From NCBI RefSeq assembly GCF_900187365.1, contig NZ_FYDG01000001.1:930001-994000 (forward strand): 64,000 nucleotides of DNA, given 5' to 3'. The stretch is from Rhodoblastus acidophilus (GTDB lineage Bacteria; Pseudomonadota; Alphaproteobacteria; Rhizobiales; Beijerinckiaceae). A program made the position numbers and the translations under genes. How positions within the stretch are numbered: the stretch's first letter is position 1; each line of letters opens with the position of its first letter. A model generated the notes under the pieces. The model saw nothing but the letters and a program-made list of their open reading frames with translations, did not search any database and was not told the DNA's origin. Below are positions 1 to 10,064 of this stretch, in pieces.

Positions 1-345
1 GATGAAATTGTAAATCAGAACGACGCCGGTGGTGAACATCTGCGCCAGTATATAAGGAATCGCCAGGGCGCCGGTCAGCAGGGCCATCAGCGCCCAGGTC
101 AGGCTGAAGCCGCCGACGGCGACCACGGCGAAGCGCCAGCCCGCTTGCGCATGGCTCCGGTCGGTGGCGAACGTATGGCGGCGGTTGAGCGCATAATTCA
201 GCAGACCGCCGGCGACATAGCCGGTTAGGGTCGCAGGGATCACCGGCGCATGGGCCAGTTCCTTCAGGCCGATCATGACCGAGTAATGCAGGACCGTGGC
301 GACGCCGCCGACCAGCACGAACGAGGAGAACTGACGCCGCAGCAT
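1..345 (-). CDS. GtrA-like membrane protein, C-terminus beyond window edge
   Basis: The 115 visible residues are nearly all hydrophobic helices split by a short basic loop (YALNRRHTF), the pattern of the GtrA family. These small four-helix membrane proteins are associated with moving polyprenyl-linked sugars across the inner membrane for surface-polysaccharide modification. The ATG at 343-345 is the only ATG in frame before the upstream stop near 510, and no clear ribosome site precedes it, so the start is uncertain. The gene runs off the left edge, so length and partner genes are unknown. Family assignment is from pattern and hydrophobicity only; the substrate cannot be told. Confidence 0.7.
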   Translation of the reverse strand, partial: MLRRQFSSFVLVGGVATVLHYSVMIGLKELAHAPVIPATLTGYVAGGLLNYALNRRHTFATDRSHAQAGWRFAVVAVGGFSLTWALMALLTGALAIPYILAQMFTTGVVLIYNFI

Positions 346-611
346 CGTCAGCGCGGCCGGAACGGAGCGAAACAGGCGGCGCGGCTTCTCATCTCGGCTT
401 CCATCTTCTGGCGGTTCGGGACCTGCGTTTGCGGGCGACAGACGCGAAGGCGCCGCAATCGATCGGCGGGGCGGCCTGGGGGCCGGCGATGCTGGCTGTG
501 CTGCTTATCACGGCGCGATGAAAATGTCGCCACCTCTATGCAATCCCCGCGTAATCGGCGCAAGTGGGGTTCACAGCCGAAAAAAACTCGTTTAACAGAA
601 GCGTCAAAAGA

Positions 612-714
612 GGGGCTGCGACAGCGGCCCCGGGCCGGGCGCAGCCCCCGTCCCGCAGGGACACACGGCGGAGGACGCGCGCCGGCTCAATGGGCCGGAA
701 CGCGGCCTTTTTTT
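612..714 (+). promoter_or_regulatory. Structured leader upstream of carB (possible attenuator or small RNA)
   Basis: Three hairpins follow one another. The first pairs 612-620 (GGGGCTGCG) with 640-648 (CGCAGCCCC), with a further stem inside its loop. The second is GTCCC-GCA-GGGAC at 650-662. The last is a terminator stem at 693-707 followed by seven T. Bases 682-686 (CCGGC) can instead pair with 694-698 (GCCGG), which would break the terminator stem, as in a terminator/antiterminator switch. carB starts 73 bases after the T-tract. The structure is seen directly; that it controls carB, or is instead an independent small RNA, is inference. It matches no riboswitch class I recognise. Confidence 0.45.
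693..714 (+). terminator. Intrinsic terminator-like hairpin before carB
   Basis: Stem GGCCG (693-697) pairs with CGGCC (703-707) around a 5-base loop and is followed by seven T (708-714). The stem is short but GC-rich and the T-tract is good. It lies between any leader promoter and carB, so it would either end a small RNA or attenuate carB. Confidence 0.5.
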
Positions 715-787
715 ATGCGGCCGCGCCGAACCTGGCGCCTCCGAACAACGACAAGCCGGGCTCCGCCCGACATAACAAAGAGCAGCC

Positions 788-4111
<3,324 letters not shown>

Positions 4112-4172
4112 AGGCCCGGAGTTGACCTTCCCCAGCGAATGAAGGATCATATCCGCCCTCTTCGCTTGAAGC

Positions 4173-4197
4173 CGACGCGCCCCATCGGGGCGCGTCG
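4173..4197 (+). terminator. Strong hairpin after carB
   Basis: A perfect 10-bp stem, GACGCGCCCC (4174-4183) with GGGGCGCGTC (4187-4196), closes a 3-base loop; one more C-G pair extends it. Only a weak T-rich tail follows, so it may be a terminator, an RNA-stabilising hairpin or a processing site between carB and greA. Confidence 0.5.
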
Positions 4198-4254
4198 CGC
4201 GTTTGGCCCTTGCCGGCTCCGTCCACGGAACCGACTGAAAAGAAAGACATTAGG

Positions 4255-4728
4255 ATGGAAAAGCTGCCCATGACCGCCGCCGGCTTCGCCGCGCTGGAAG
4301 CGGAATTGAAGCATCGCCAGCAGGTTGAGCGTCCGCGCATCGTCGAAGCTATTTCGGAAGCGCGGTCCCACGGCGACCTGTCCGAAAACGCTGAATATCA
4401 TGCGGCCAAGGAATCGCAGTCGCTCAACGAGGGGCGCATCGCCGAACTCGAGGACAAGATCGCCCGCGCCGACGTGATCGACGTCAGCAAACTGTCTGGC
4501 GACCGGGTGAAGTTCGGCGCGACCCTGACCCTGATCGACGAAGACACCGAGGAAGAGAAGCGCTACCAGATCGTCGGCGACACGGAAGCCGACGTGAAAT
4601 CCGGCCGCATCTCCATTTCCTCGCCGATTTCGCGGGCGCTGATCGGCAAAAAGGTCGGCGACACCGTGGAAGTGAACACGCCCGGCGGCGGCAAGAGCTA
4701 CGAAATCCTCAAGGTCGAGTTCATCTGA
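4255..4728 (+). CDS. greA: Transcription elongation factor GreA
   Basis: GreA binds in the secondary channel of RNA polymerase and stimulates cleavage of backtracked transcripts. The 157-residue length is standard. The N-terminal coiled-coil carries the acidic tip pattern ([17 protein letters not shown]), and the C-terminal FKBP-like domain ends with the usual [13 protein letters not shown]. The frame opens earlier at 4210, but homologs begin at the MEKLPMT methionine encoded at 4255, which also has purine-rich AGAAAGA upstream. It is independent of carB, separated by a hairpin. Confidence 0.97.
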   Translation: MEKLPMTAAGFAALEAELKHRQQVERPRIVEAISEARSHGDLSENAEYHAAKESQSLNEGRIAELEDKIARADVIDVSKLSGDRVKFGATLTLIDEDTEEEKRYQIVGDTEADVKSGRISISSPISRALIGKKVGDTVEVNTPGGGKSYEILKVEFI

Positions 4729-4764
4729 TTCCCGCCGTATTTCCGTTCGCACGTACAACCGGCC

Positions 4765-4783
4765 GGAGCGGCTCACCCGCTCC
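4765..4783 (+). terminator. Hairpin after greA
   Basis: GGAGCGG (4765-4771) pairs with CCGCTCC (4777-4783) around a CTCAC loop, about 35 bases past the greA stop. Only a delayed TTTT follows, so this is a probable but imperfect terminator. Confidence 0.5.
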
Positions 4784-5398
4784 GCAACAACACGCATTTT
4801 GCGCTCGCGCGGGATTTTTCCACGAATTTGCGCGACTTGCCTGATTTTAGGGCCGCCGACAAGCTTAAGCGCAACCATACCCGTGCATTTCGAATCCTGA
4901 CAGCTTATTCAACAACTCGTTGTTTTTTATAGACCTTGAACAACCGACTCGCATCAGCGCCACGCTCGCCGCCCCAGTCGGAGCCACCCCTGGCAACCCC
5001 TTCCGGTTGCAATTCCTTGCCGACACGCCGTCGTCCGCACCAGGCCAATCCTCCATCTTTCGTCTATTCTATCGAGTGTTAGCGCGCTGCCCGTGTTACT
5101 CACGGGAGCCCAAAAATACACTTTCAGGTTGTATTGCCTACGATTTACACAAGCCGCAGCAGACTTGCTTAAAATCAAGTCACGCCTTAGCGGAGGCGCC
5201 CTCGCAATTCCGGAAGCGTCGCGCAAGACCGGCCCGAACTTTTTGCATCATTATATTGATATTGCTTCGCTTTCAAGCGTAAGCGACGCAAACGGCAAAT
5301 CACGCGTTCATAATGTCACGTCGCTTTGTCAATGCCCATTCGGCGCAATCTCGCATGTGCAGCAATTTTTCGTTTGGCAAACCGGCGGAGCTAATGTT
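4784..5398. other. Long AT-richer intergenic region before the secreted-protein genes
   Basis: Over 600 bases with no gene I accept; short frames here have no family-like sequence or ribosome site. The base composition is visibly less GC-rich than the neighbouring genes. Recurrent words link it to the start region of the next gene: GCAACCATAC at 4871-4880 recurs at 5473-5482, and AGGTTGTATTG at 5126-5136 recurs at 5507-5517, where it contains the start codon. A small hairpin with a T-tract sits at 4911-4928 (AACAAC-TC-GTTGTT then TTTT) and another at 5090-5106 (CCCGTG-TTACT-CACGGG). It could be a large regulatory region or the remains of a duplicated gene start. Confidence 0.45.
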
Positions 5399-5466
5399 AC
5401 GAAAGGGAAAGACTTACGAATGGTAAAGGTTTACGGGAGGTAAAGGATAACGACTGGTAAAAGCCC
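5399..5466 (+). repeat. Four 17-bp direct repeats upstream of the secreted-protein operon
   Basis: Four head-to-tail units lie at 5399-5415, 5416-5432, 5433-5449 and 5450-5466, with no spacer. Each begins ACG and contains GGGAAAG or GGTAAA at the same place; the shared pattern is roughly ACGRNWGGTAAAGGNTT. The 17-bp period is exact although the units differ at several positions. They end 48 bases before a TTG start codon, the right place for an array of regulator sites. No binding protein can be named. Confidence 0.65.
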
Positions 5467-5473
5467 GTAACCG

Positions 5474-5491
5474 CAACCATACCGTTGGTTG
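5474..5491. promoter_or_regulatory. Dyad CAACCA-N6-TGGTTG between the repeats and the start codon
   Basis: A perfect 6-bp inverted repeat with a 6-base centre lies directly after the 17-bp repeats and 24 bases before the start codon. It could be an operator or a leader hairpin. The left arm is part of GCAACCATAC, which also occurs at 4871-4880 without the right arm. Confidence 0.45.
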
Positions 5492-5514
5492 TAATCATCT
5501 ACCAGGAGGTTGTA

Positions 5515-6372
5515 TTGACGCAGGCGACGCAAGAGCAAGAGACGGCGATCACGGTCAATCGTGGTCTGATCCTTTTGCGCTATGCGACGGGTTCAGCGCA
5601 CGGTCCTTCTCCTTTCGCCATCGTCAAGCCGATGCCGACGAGCGCGCCTTTCCTGGAAGTGATCTCCACGCCCGGCGTCGTCTCTGGATTTCTGTCCGCT
5701 CCGGGCGATTTCGCGATCGTACGCGCGGAACAACCGGGTCAGCTTTTGGTCAAAATCGTGGCCAGGGCCGCCGGCGACCCACTTGAAGCGTCGTTTCGGA
5801 TCGAGCCGTTGAGCGGCGATCAGGCCGCGCCGGTGGACGCGCAGGTCGCCCCAGCTTCCGAACAGGGCGCCCCCTGCTTGCTCGCGCATGTTGCGCGGCG
5901 CGGCGACCTGCAGACGGCGCTTGGCGCCTGGATTGGGGGGCCTGACGCGCCGGCGCCGATCGAAGGCTTGGAAGTTCGCGGCGCTTTCCCGAATGGCGTC
6001 TCGCTCGACCTGCAACCGCTTCTCGCCACCAATCCTCCGCGCTGGATGGACTGGGCGGGGCCTGGAACTTTCGTCGGAACACGGAGCCGCGCGCTTCCGC
6101 TCGCGGGCTTGCGGCTGCGTTTGTCGGGCGCCGCTGCGGAGAATTTCGAGATCGTGGCCAGCGCCCTGTTTTTGGGGGCGCCCGTGGTGAGTCGGCGGGG
6201 CCGCGAGATCGAGATCGTCAGCGCAGCGGGCGCCGACCCCCTGGTCGGTCTGCGCGTCGAATTGTCTCCGGCCGCGGTCGGCGACGTCTCGGTCGCAAAC
6301 TGGGCTCCGGCGGCGCGGCCGCCCGAGTCGAAACTGAAAGTTTTCCGCGCGATGGCGAACGCCGTCGCGTGA
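5515..6372 (+). CDS. Unrecognised beta-rich protein encoded upstream of the secreted repeat protein
   Basis: I do not recognise this 285-residue protein. The start is a TTG at 5515, chosen because AGGAGG lies at 5504-5509 with ideal spacing; the frame opens slightly earlier without a better site. There is no signal peptide or membrane segment. The sequence is rich in short hydrophobic strands and Pro/Gly turns, suggesting beta-sandwich folds. A stretch near residues 185-215 (WAGPGTFVGTRSRAL then LAGLRLRLSG) loosely resembles cell-surface ChW-type repeats, but this is weak. It lies 34 bases before the repeat-protein gene and is probably cotranscribed with it. A role in handling, binding or modifying that protein is inference from position. 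Confidence 0.7.
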   Translation: MTQATQEQETAITVNRGLILLRYATGSAHGPSPFAIVKPMPTSAPFLEVISTPGVVSGFLSAPGDFAIVRAEQPGQLLVKIVARAAGDPLEASFRIEPLSGDQAAPVDAQVAPASEQGAPCLLAHVARRGDLQTALGAWIGGPDAPAPIEGLEVRGAFPNGVSLDLQPLLATNPPRWMDWAGPGTFVGTRSRALPLAGLRLRLSGAAAENFEIVASALFLGAPVVSRRGREIEIVSAAGADPLVGLRVELSPAAVGDVSVANWAPAARPPESKLKVFRAMANAVA

Positions 6373-6406
6373 GTTTGAGCAAAGATAGATAAAAGCGGGG
6401 ACGGCT

Positions 6407-7837
6407 GTGACCTTTACATATAACCTTAACAAATCAAGTCTTGAGACCTACTTAGGTCAGACCTTAAATGGTTTCACACAGAGCCTGATCGAACAGGCTC
6501 TGGCCGCTAACGGCCTTCAGCCGGCGTCGGGCAAGGGGACGTCGCTCGTTTTGGATGAGGACGGCGGCGCAGCGAGCTTGACGTCGCCGGGGCACTTGTT
6601 CATCGCCAACGATCCGAACGGATCGCCCATTTCCGTGACGGACGCCTCTGGCGGCAATGTCATTGCGATTGGCGAATATGCCGACAAGCTGACGATCGAA
6701 AACAATGGTCCGCTGATGGACACGATCATCGGTGGCGGCAACACCGGCGAAAGCATCTCGCTCGGCGCGGGCAGCTTCGTGGTGGTCGGCGGCCCTGGAT
6801 CCAGGGAGACGATCACCGGCGGTTCTGGCTTTAACAACATTTACGGCGGAACGGCCGGCCGCACCTTAATCCAAGCCGGATCGGGTAGCGGCTATTACGG
6901 CGGCGACACGTCTTCGTCGGCCGCCTATTCCTATGACACGATTGTGGCCGGATCGGGCGCCGGCCAGATTCTCGGCGTCGCCGACGGCCACAACGTGCTC
7001 TACGGCACGGCCATTGGGTCCACCACCGGCTCGGCGGTGCAGAACACCATCTGGGGCGGCGCCGGCGACGATACGCTTTGGGGCGGCGGCCACAGCGAGA
7101 TGCACGCAGGCAGCGGCACGGAATTTCTCTGGGGCGGCGGCTGGTCGAATTCCGCCGATACGCTGGTCGCGGGCTCCGGTTCGGACCAACTCGGCGCCTG
7201 GGCCGGCGACAACCTCATCATCGGCTACAACACCGACGACATCCGCAACATCAACGATCCGACCAAGGGCTCTGTCTATCAGACCGGCGTCAACACGATC
7301 TGGACGGGCTCCGGCAATGACACCGTTTTCGGCGGCGGCCGCAGCGTGATCGACACGGTGAACGACACGCTGCACGCCGGCGGCGGCCAGACGACCGTCT
7401 GGGCGGGCCGGTTCGCAGGCTCGTCCGACACGATCAACGCGGGTATCGGCGACGTCTATGTCGGTCTCGCCCAGGGCAACAACTCGATCCATGGCGGCAG
7501 CGGCACGCTCACCGCCTGGACCGGCTCTGGCCACGACACGATCACGCTGGGCTCCGGCTCGGATACGATCGGCGTCGCTTCCGGCAATTCGAGCATTGTC
7601 GGCGGCACGGGCCACGACACGATCTTCTACTGGAGCAGCGCCAATTCGACCATCGTCGGCGGCGCGGACACGACGATCGACATCGTCTCGAACGCCTCGA
7701 ACGGCGGCGTGGCTTCGACGTCCACCATCGCGGGCGGCGCCACGACCTTGACCTTCACCGACGGTCATACGCTGACGTATTCGGGCGCGAAGCTCAATAT
7801 CGTCTCGCATGAGACCATCTCGAGCGGCTTCAAGTAA
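6407..7837 (+). CDS. Gly/Ser/Thr-rich beta-roll secreted or surface protein (RTX-like, degenerate)
   Basis: The 476 residues have an N-terminal non-repeat part (about 1-100), then a long region of glycine-rich repeats such as DTIVAGSGAG, NTIWGGAGDDTLWGGG, NTIWTGSGNDTVFGGG and TLGSGSDTIG. These resemble the GGxGxD calcium-binding beta-roll of type I-secreted RTX proteins, but most copies lack the full Asp set and many have Ser or Thr instead. There is no N-terminal signal peptide, which fits type I or another leaderless export, though no ABC exporter gene lies in this window. The start is GTG at 6407. A strong terminator follows. The many exposed Ser/Thr and the adjacent glycosyltransferases suggest a glycosylated surface protein; that is inference. 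Confidence 0.75.
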   Translation: MTFTYNLNKSSLETYLGQTLNGFTQSLIEQALAANGLQPASGKGTSLVLDEDGGAASLTSPGHLFIANDPNGSPISVTDASGGNVIAIGEYADKLTIENNGPLMDTIIGGGNTGESISLGAGSFVVVGGPGSRETITGGSGFNNIYGGTAGRTLIQAGSGSGYYGGDTSSSAAYSYDTIVAGSGAGQILGVADGHNVLYGTAIGSTTGSAVQNTIWGGAGDDTLWGGGHSEMHAGSGTEFLWGGGWSNSADTLVAGSGSDQLGAWAGDNLIIGYNTDDIRNINDPTKGSVYQTGVNTIWTGSGNDTVFGGGRSVIDTVNDTLHAGGGQTTVWAGRFAGSSDTINAGIGDVYVGLAQGNNSIHGGSGTLTAWTGSGHDTITLGSGSDTIGVASGNSSIVGGTGHDTIFYWSSANSTIVGGADTTIDIVSNASNGGVASTSTIAGGATTLTFTDGHTLTYSGAKLNIVSHETISSGFK

Positions 7838-7862
7838 GACCGGCCGCTGTCCCAGCGCTCCG

Positions 7863-7889
7863 CGCCGCGCGCTTGTCGCGCGGCGTTTT
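7863..7889 (+). terminator. Intrinsic terminator after the repeat protein
   Basis: CGCCGCGCG (7863-7871) pairs perfectly with CGCGCGGCG (7877-7885) around CTTGT and is followed by TTTT. It separates the secreted-protein pair from the glycosyltransferase block. Confidence 0.8.
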
Positions 7890-8005
7890 CATTTGAACCT
7901 CGCCAGGTTAACTGTCGCCGAAGACCTCTGTTTCTTTTCCGGCGAATTGCTCTAATCAAGAACGCGGCCAGGACCGTGGCCCACGGCCCTCGCGAGATGA
8001 GCAGG

Positions 8006-9346
8006 ATGCAGATCTTATTTGTTCACAACAATTTTCCCGCCCAGTTCCGTGGACTGGCGGGAGAGCTGGCCAAATCTCCCGACCATCGCGTCGTCGCCAT
8101 CGGGTCCGAAACGGCGCAGGACCTCCCCGGCGTGGAACTACTGCGCTACAGGATGCCGTTCTTCAATGTCTCGCAAACGCATCCCTTCGCCCGTCGCCTC
8201 GACGTAGAAGGCCGTCGCGCCACGCAGGTTCTTTTCGCCCTGAGCGAATTGCAAGCCAAGGGTTTCACCCCCGACCTGATCGTCGGTCATTGCGGCTGGG
8301 GCGAGACGCTGCCGTTGCGGCCGTTCTTTCCCAAGGCCAAAATCGCGATCTACTGCGAATTCTACTACCGCCCCGAGGGCCAGGACATTCACTTCGATCC
8401 CGACGATCCGCAATTCGGGGTCGACGGCATCGTCGCGATCCATTGCAAGAACGCCGCGACGCTGCTGTCTCTGGTGGACGCCGATCTCGGCTTGTCGCCG
8501 ACCTCATGGCAAAAGCAGACCTATCCCTCGGAATTCCACCCCAAGATTCACGTCGTCCATGAGGGCGTGGACGACGCGCGTCTAATGCCGGACGCCAATG
8601 CGCAGTTCGAACTCCCGGGCGGGCGCGTGCTGCATCGCGGCGACGAGATCGTGACCTTCGTCGCCCGCAACCTCGAGCCGATGCGCGGCTATCATGTGTT
8701 CATGCGCGCGCTGCCGGACATTCTGGCGGCGCGGCCGAACGCCCAGGCCGTCATCATCGGCGGCGACGATGTCTCCTATGGCGCGGCTCCCGAACAAGGC
8801 AAGAGCTGGAAGTCGATCTATCTCGACGAGGTGGCCGACAGGCTCGACCTGTCGCGCGTGCATTTCCTGCCGCCGCAACCCTACGACCGCTTCGTTCAGC
8901 TGCTTCAGACCACCACCGTTCACGTCTATTTCACGGTTCCATTCGTGCTGTCCTGGTCGATGATCGAGGCGATGGCGCTGGGGTGCGTCGTGATCGGCTC
9001 CGATACGCCGCCGGTGCGCGAGGCGATCGACGATGGGGTCAACGGCCTGCTCACGCCGTTTCACGAACCCGCGGGCCTCGCCGAAAGAGTCTCGCGCGTT
9101 CTGGCCGCGCCGTCCGACTATGCGGCGCTGGGCGCGGCCGCGCGCGAGACGGCGCTGGCGCGCTACGCCAAGAAGGATTGCCTGCGTCAGGCCATGGACA
9201 TTCTCGGGCTTCCCGTTCCGGCGCCTGATCCGGAAGCGCCCACCGACGCGGCCGACGCCCCCGAATCGCCGGAAAAACGCCCGGCCCCCTTCATCGTCCG
9301 GCGCAGCCGCGGCGCCTCAAGCGCAAATCAAGAGGACGTAGGATGA
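8006..9346 (+). CDS. Glycosyltransferase family 4 (GT-B fold)
   Basis: A retaining GT4-type enzyme that would transfer a sugar from a nucleotide donor to a glycan acceptor in the cytosol. The N-terminus MQILFVHNNFPAQFRGLA is typical of one GT4 subgroup. The C-terminal Rossmann half carries the donor-site region (MIEAMALGCVVIGSDTPPVREAI, with the E-x7-E-like spacing) near residues 320-345. A Pro-rich tail of about 45 residues follows. GTG at 7976 and ATG at 7997 are possible earlier starts; 8006 is preferred because the family begins at MxILFVHxNFP. Its stop overlaps the next start (ATGA), so it is translationally coupled to the methyltransferase. Confidence 0.88.
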   Translation: MQILFVHNNFPAQFRGLAGELAKSPDHRVVAIGSETAQDLPGVELLRYRMPFFNVSQTHPFARRLDVEGRRATQVLFALSELQAKGFTPDLIVGHCGWGETLPLRPFFPKAKIAIYCEFYYRPEGQDIHFDPDDPQFGVDGIVAIHCKNAATLLSLVDADLGLSPTSWQKQTYPSEFHPKIHVVHEGVDDARLMPDANAQFELPGGRVLHRGDEIVTFVARNLEPMRGYHVFMRALPDILAARPNAQAVIIGGDDVSYGAAPEQGKSWKSIYLDEVADRLDLSRVHFLPPQPYDRFVQLLQTTTVHVYFTVPFVLSWSMIEAMALGCVVIGSDTPPVREAIDDGVNGLLTPFHEPAGLAERVSRVLAAPSDYAALGAAARETALARYAKKDCLRQAMDILGLPVPAPDPEAPTDAADAPESPEKRPAPFIVRRSRGASSANQEDVG

Positions 9347-10026
9347 ATGACGCATTGAAGAAAATCATCCTGAACGCCGGCTCGGGTCCCCGCAATTCGG
9401 GCAGAATTCCCCAAATCTTCACGCCGCAGGATTGGTCGGAGATCCGGCTCGACATCGTTCCGGCCAACGAACCCGACGTCATCGGCTCCATCGTTGACAT
9501 GCGGGCGTTGATCCGCGACGCGGCCGTGGATGTGGTGTATTCTTCTCATGCGATCGAGCATCTGCACGCGCACGAGGTCATTCCCGCCTTTCGGGAGTTC
9601 CGCCGGGTCATCAAACCGGGCGGTTTCGCGCTGGTCACCTGCCCCAGCCTGCTGGCCATCGCCCGCTTCATCCTCGCCGAAGGCGCCGAGGCCGTGGCCT
9701 ACCAGTCTCCGGCCGGCGCCATCCGCCCCATCGACATGCTGTTCGGCCATAGCGAAATGATCGCCAATGGCGCGCATTACATGGCCCACAACACCGGCTT
9801 TACGGCGCAGCGGCTCGGCCGGGTCGCCATGAACGCAGGCTTCTCCGAAGTGCGGGTGATCGAGGGCAAATATTTCGACATCTGGGGCTTGCTGCTCACC
9901 CCGGGCGCATCCTGGGACTGGCTGTCGCACCTGTTCGCCGGCTCGATGCTCGAGCCCTTCCTGACCCTGAGCCAGGGGGGCAGCGCCCCGCCGCCTCAAG
10001 GGATCCAGCAGCCCTGGCAGCGCTAG
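9343..10026 (+). CDS. SAM-dependent methyltransferase
   Basis: A 227-residue class I methyltransferase of the small type common in glycan clusters. After an N-terminal segment with the LNAGSG motif, an acidic residue in DIVPANEPDVIG and the conserved SSHAIEHLHAHEV and FRRVIKPGG motifs follow. It probably methylates a sugar or terminates a glycan chain, judging only from its place between glycosyltransferases. The start ATG overlaps the upstream stop by 4 bases; the next gene begins 38 bases on, so all four genes of the block are likely one transcript. Confidence 0.85.
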   Translation: MNDALKKIILNAGSGPRNSGRIPQIFTPQDWSEIRLDIVPANEPDVIGSIVDMRALIRDAAVDVVYSSHAIEHLHAHEVIPAFREFRRVIKPGGFALVTCPSLLAIARFILAEGAEAVAYQSPAGAIRPIDMLFGHSEMIANGAHYMAHNTGFTAQRLGRVAMNAGFSEVRVIEGKYFDIWGLLLTPGASWDWLSHLFAGSMLEPFLTLSQGGSAPPPQGIQQPWQR

Positions 10027-10064
10027 CCGACCCTGCTGGCCTGCCCGCGCAGCGAGAGACGGAC

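Larger units (their letters stand above)
346..787. other. Divergent intergenic region between GtrA-like gene and carB
   Basis: This 442-bp stretch holds no convincing gene. Its right half (612-714) is a run of stable hairpins ending in a T-tract, listed separately. The left half is unstructured and AT-richer around 575-600, where a promoter for the structured transcript could lie, although no strong -35/-10 pair stands out. The short open frames here lack ribosome sites and protein-like composition. Confidence 0.5.

Noticed and set aside
4920-5282. Open frame of about 120 codons in the 4.8-5.4 kb intergenic region
   Set aside because: No ribosome site, no recognisable family and low-complexity composition; the region fits regulatory DNA better.
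5399-5466. CRISPR array
   Set aside because: The 17-bp units are adjacent without spacers and are not identical; no cas genes are present.
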